DNA of 64,000 bases from an uncultured Prevotellaceae bacterium. Lineage in GTDB: Bacteria; Bacteroidota; Bacteroidia; Bacteroidales; Bacteroidaceae. The notes under the pieces are model-generated. The model did no database searches. It saw nothing but the letters and a program-made list of their open reading frames with translations, and was not told the DNA's origin. Numbering within the stretch: the stretch's first letter is position 1; every line of letters starts with the position of its first letter. Shown piece by piece: positions 62,741-64,000 of this stretch. The stretch spans positions 215,385-279,384 of the forward strand of contig CASFNA010000023.1 in NCBI GenBank assembly GCA_949295905.1. The letters run 5' to 3'. The position numbers and the translations under genes are program-made.

Positions 62741-63142
62741 TCAAAACGATGCGTTGTCTGTTCTTTCCTGATTTGCAGACTGAATGTCCTGCCCTGTATC
62801 TGCACTACGTACGGACTTCGGCGAAAGCAACTCCATGTTGTCGGCATACACTTCGGTCACATAACGTCTTACGCCCTTTTGGTCATCATAAGTACGGTAA
62901 TGTATGCGCCCTTCTATATAAAGCTTGTCGCCTTTATGTACATACTTCTCTACGACCTTGGCCAAGCCACGGTACAACACGATGTTGTGCCAATCTGTCC
63001 TGTCCGGCACCTGTGTGCCGTTAGGCAACGTATAACCACGTTCGGTAGTGGCTAAAGGAAAAGTCGCAACTGCTTGGTCGTGGTCATAATAACGCACCAC
63101 AGGTTCCTTGCCCACATTCCCTATAAGCATTACCTTATTCAT
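62741..63142 (-). CDS. ssb: single-stranded DNA-binding protein
   Basis: A 133-aa OB-fold SSB: MNKVMLIGNVGKEPVVRYYD, TERGYTLPNGTQVPDRTDWHNIVLYRGLAKVVEKYVHKGDKLYIEGRI (residues 33-80) and a short C-terminal tail. The tail ends TDNASF instead of the usual acidic DDxPF tip, so partner binding may be weaker or this may be a paralogue. The ORF lies 52 bases downstream of the unknown gene next to the tRNAs. Confidence 0.9.
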   Translation of the reverse strand: MNKVMLIGNVGKEPVVRYYDHDQAVATFPLATTERGYTLPNGTQVPDRTDWHNIVLYRGLAKVVEKYVHKGDKLYIEGRIHYRTYDDQKGVRRYVTEVYADNMELLSPKSVRSADTGQDIQSANQERTDNASF

Positions 63143-63194
63143 GACGTTTTTCCTATATTTACGGAGTTATACGTTAATGAAAACGCACAACGGC

Positions 63195-63740
63195 TTATTT
63201 CCACATTCCCAAATATTTGAAATGGAAATTCTTACCCTTAGCCGAAGGGAACTGGCTACGGCTGTCAACACGTCCGCGCAAATGCTCTACCATACGGTTA
63301 TAGCAATCAATCCCCGACATGGCCTTACAGTTCACCACGAAGTGTGTGTCACGGTATTCATGCTTGCCCGTGACGGGCACAAGCACCACCCTCTTGAAGT
63401 CGAGTGTACCTTCATACCATCCCGGCCTTTCTTCCGTAAGCCTTGCCAATGCAGGAGTTATATCTTCATGCTGTTCGCCAGGATGCAAGTTTGAACGCAA
63501 AGCTTTCTTCTGCTTGAAATCAAGCATCGTGGCAGCCTCAGTCTTAATTATTATGAAATATACCCTCGGACGGATTTTGTAACGTTTGGGATAATAAACA
63601 CTGCTTGACACATAGTCCCTTACGTCACGTTCCAAGTCAGGATTCATACCAATCTCCGCTATCGAATACAAAAAGGCAATGGCATCGTCAACATTGGTTA
63701 CCAATGTCTCTTTGTCAAAATATCTCAAATATAAGTTCAT
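63195..63740 (-). CDS. conserved hypothetical protein
   Basis: A 181-aa protein I do not recognise. It begins MNLYLRYFDKETLVTNVDDA and has an N-terminal helical part (DAIAFLYSIAEIGMNPDLERDV), a central beta-rich stretch (RPRVYFIIIKTEAATML) and a late segment VVLVPVTGKHEYRDTHFVVNC. No signal peptide or membrane segment. It starts 25 bases after tRNA-Gly on the same strand, so it is likely processed from a tRNA-mRNA transcript. The reading frame continues back through the tRNA, but that part is not protein. Confidence 0.6.
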   Translation of the reverse strand: MNLYLRYFDKETLVTNVDDAIAFLYSIAEIGMNPDLERDVRDYVSSSVYYPKRYKIRPRVYFIIIKTEAATMLDFKQKKALRSNLHPGEQHEDITPALARLTEERPGWYEGTLDFKRVVLVPVTGKHEYRDTHFVVNCKAMSGIDCYNRMVEHLRGRVDSRSQFPSAKGKNFHFKYLGMWK

Positions 63741-63765
63741 GATTGTATTTTTCGTTTTAAGAAAG

Positions 63766-63838
63766 AGCGGCAAACGGGACTCGGACCCGCGACCTCGACC
63801 TTGGCAAGGTCGCGCTCTACCAACTGAGCTATTGCCGC
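63766..63838 (-). tRNA. tRNA-Gly (GCC)
   Basis: A 73-base cloverleaf: acceptor GCGGCAA / TTGCCGC, D-arm AGCTCAGTTGGTAGAGC, anticodon loop TTGCCAA (GCC), T-loop GTCCGAGTC and T discriminator. CCA is not encoded. Confidence 0.95.
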
Positions 63839-63861
63839 CTATAAATATTAAAACAAATATG

Positions 63862-63945
63862 TGAAGAGGAGGAGACTCGAACTCCCACGAAACAATTTTC
63901 ACTACCCCCTCAAAGTAGCGCGTCTACCAATTCCGCCACCTCTCC
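63862..63945 (-). tRNA. tRNA-Leu (GAG)
   Basis: An 84-base tRNA with the long variable arm of class II tRNAs. Acceptor GGAGAGG / CCTCTTC (one G-T pair), D-arm GGCGGAATTGGTAGACGCGC, anticodon loop TTGAGGG (GAG), T-loop TTCGAGT, discriminator A. CCA is not encoded. Confidence 0.92.
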
Positions 63946-63973
63946 AACATAAAAATATATTCTGAATAAATCG

Positions 63974-64000
63974 TGCCCAAAACAGGACTCGAACCTGCAC
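63974..64000 (-). tRNA. tRNA 3' part, cut by window end
   Basis: The T-arm (GCAGG TTCGAGT CCTGT) and acceptor 3' strand TTTGGGC with discriminator A are visible. The 5' part lies beyond the window, so the identity is unknown. The acceptor would start GCCCAAA, which suits a leucine tRNA but is not proof. Confidence 0.75.

Noticed and set aside
63742-63902. N-terminal extension of the protein next to tRNA-Gly
   Set aside because: The extension would be translated from the tRNA-Gly gene and its upstream spacer, so it is not real coding sequence.

Overview
The window looks like a chromosomal segment of a Bacteroidales bacterium, most likely a Prevotella-type genome. The evidence is a fused LpxC/FabZ, a long NusB followed by YajC, a YbbR-domain protein and CoaE, the Bacteroidetes families DUF5606, DUF5687 and DUF2461, a bacterial dipeptidyl peptidase III, and repeated TAnnTTTG promoter elements of the Bacteroidetes type. 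Genes are densely packed and mostly core. No rRNA, insertion sequence, CRISPR array, prophage or plasmid function was seen.

Layout. 0.2-6.1 kb (minus): ald, then a seven-gene operon nusB-yajC-ybbR-coaE-DUF5606-nth-DUF2461 running from a promoter at 6.15 kb to a hairpin terminator at 1.4 kb. 6.2-8.6 kb (plus): rplY-pth-S4 protein-purN. 8.7-19.7 kb (minus): a secreted CE12-type esterase behind hisS, fur-like gene-purA, an AraC regulator-DPP III-HEAT protein operon, and exonuclease-RlmI-tilS. 19.8-24.4 kb (plus): ftsK-lolA-DUF5687. 24.6-29.2 kb (minus): two arabinan-degrading hydrolases (GH51, GH127). 29.5-36.5 kb (plus): phoH-purC-ubiE-aroE-purM-prfA-pyrF. 37-49 kb (plus): MFS exporter-ogt, HD protein, lpxD-lpxC/fabZ-lpxA-miaA, PBP1A and a PIF1-like helicase. 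48.9-51.5 kb (minus): a secreted YARHG-type protein and TrmN6. 51.6-55.9 kb (plus): a restriction-modification locus. 56.0-62.1 kb (plus): lon-tgt-lptF/G-DEAD helicase. 62.1-64 kb (minus): PPTase, ssb, an unknown protein and a tRNA cluster (Gly-GCC, Leu-GAG and a third cut by the window edge).

The most accessory part is the restriction-modification locus at 51.6-55.9 kb. A single polypeptide carries a PD-(D/E)xK-type nuclease domain and an N6-adenine methylase. It is translationally coupled to a two-TRD specificity subunit ending near a G8 tract, and a broken third target-recognition half-gene follows in the same frame. There is no HsdR translocase, so the layout resembles BcgI-type enzymes rather than classical type I.

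The second unusual layer is non-coding. A modular family of short GC-centred inverted repeats (core AAAGACGGCCTTT and variants) fills the long intergenic gaps at 16.4, 24.5, 29.3, 36.7 and 50.6 kb. A second shared module lies at 36.5 and 50.4 kb. Long AT-rich hairpins sit between co-directional genes at 31.5, 35.5 and 47.1 kb, the last built from heptad repeats. Several proteins also lack expected metal ligands: the Fur-family regulator lacks the His-rich metal site, Tgt lacks most of its zinc cysteines, and SSB lacks the usual acidic tip.
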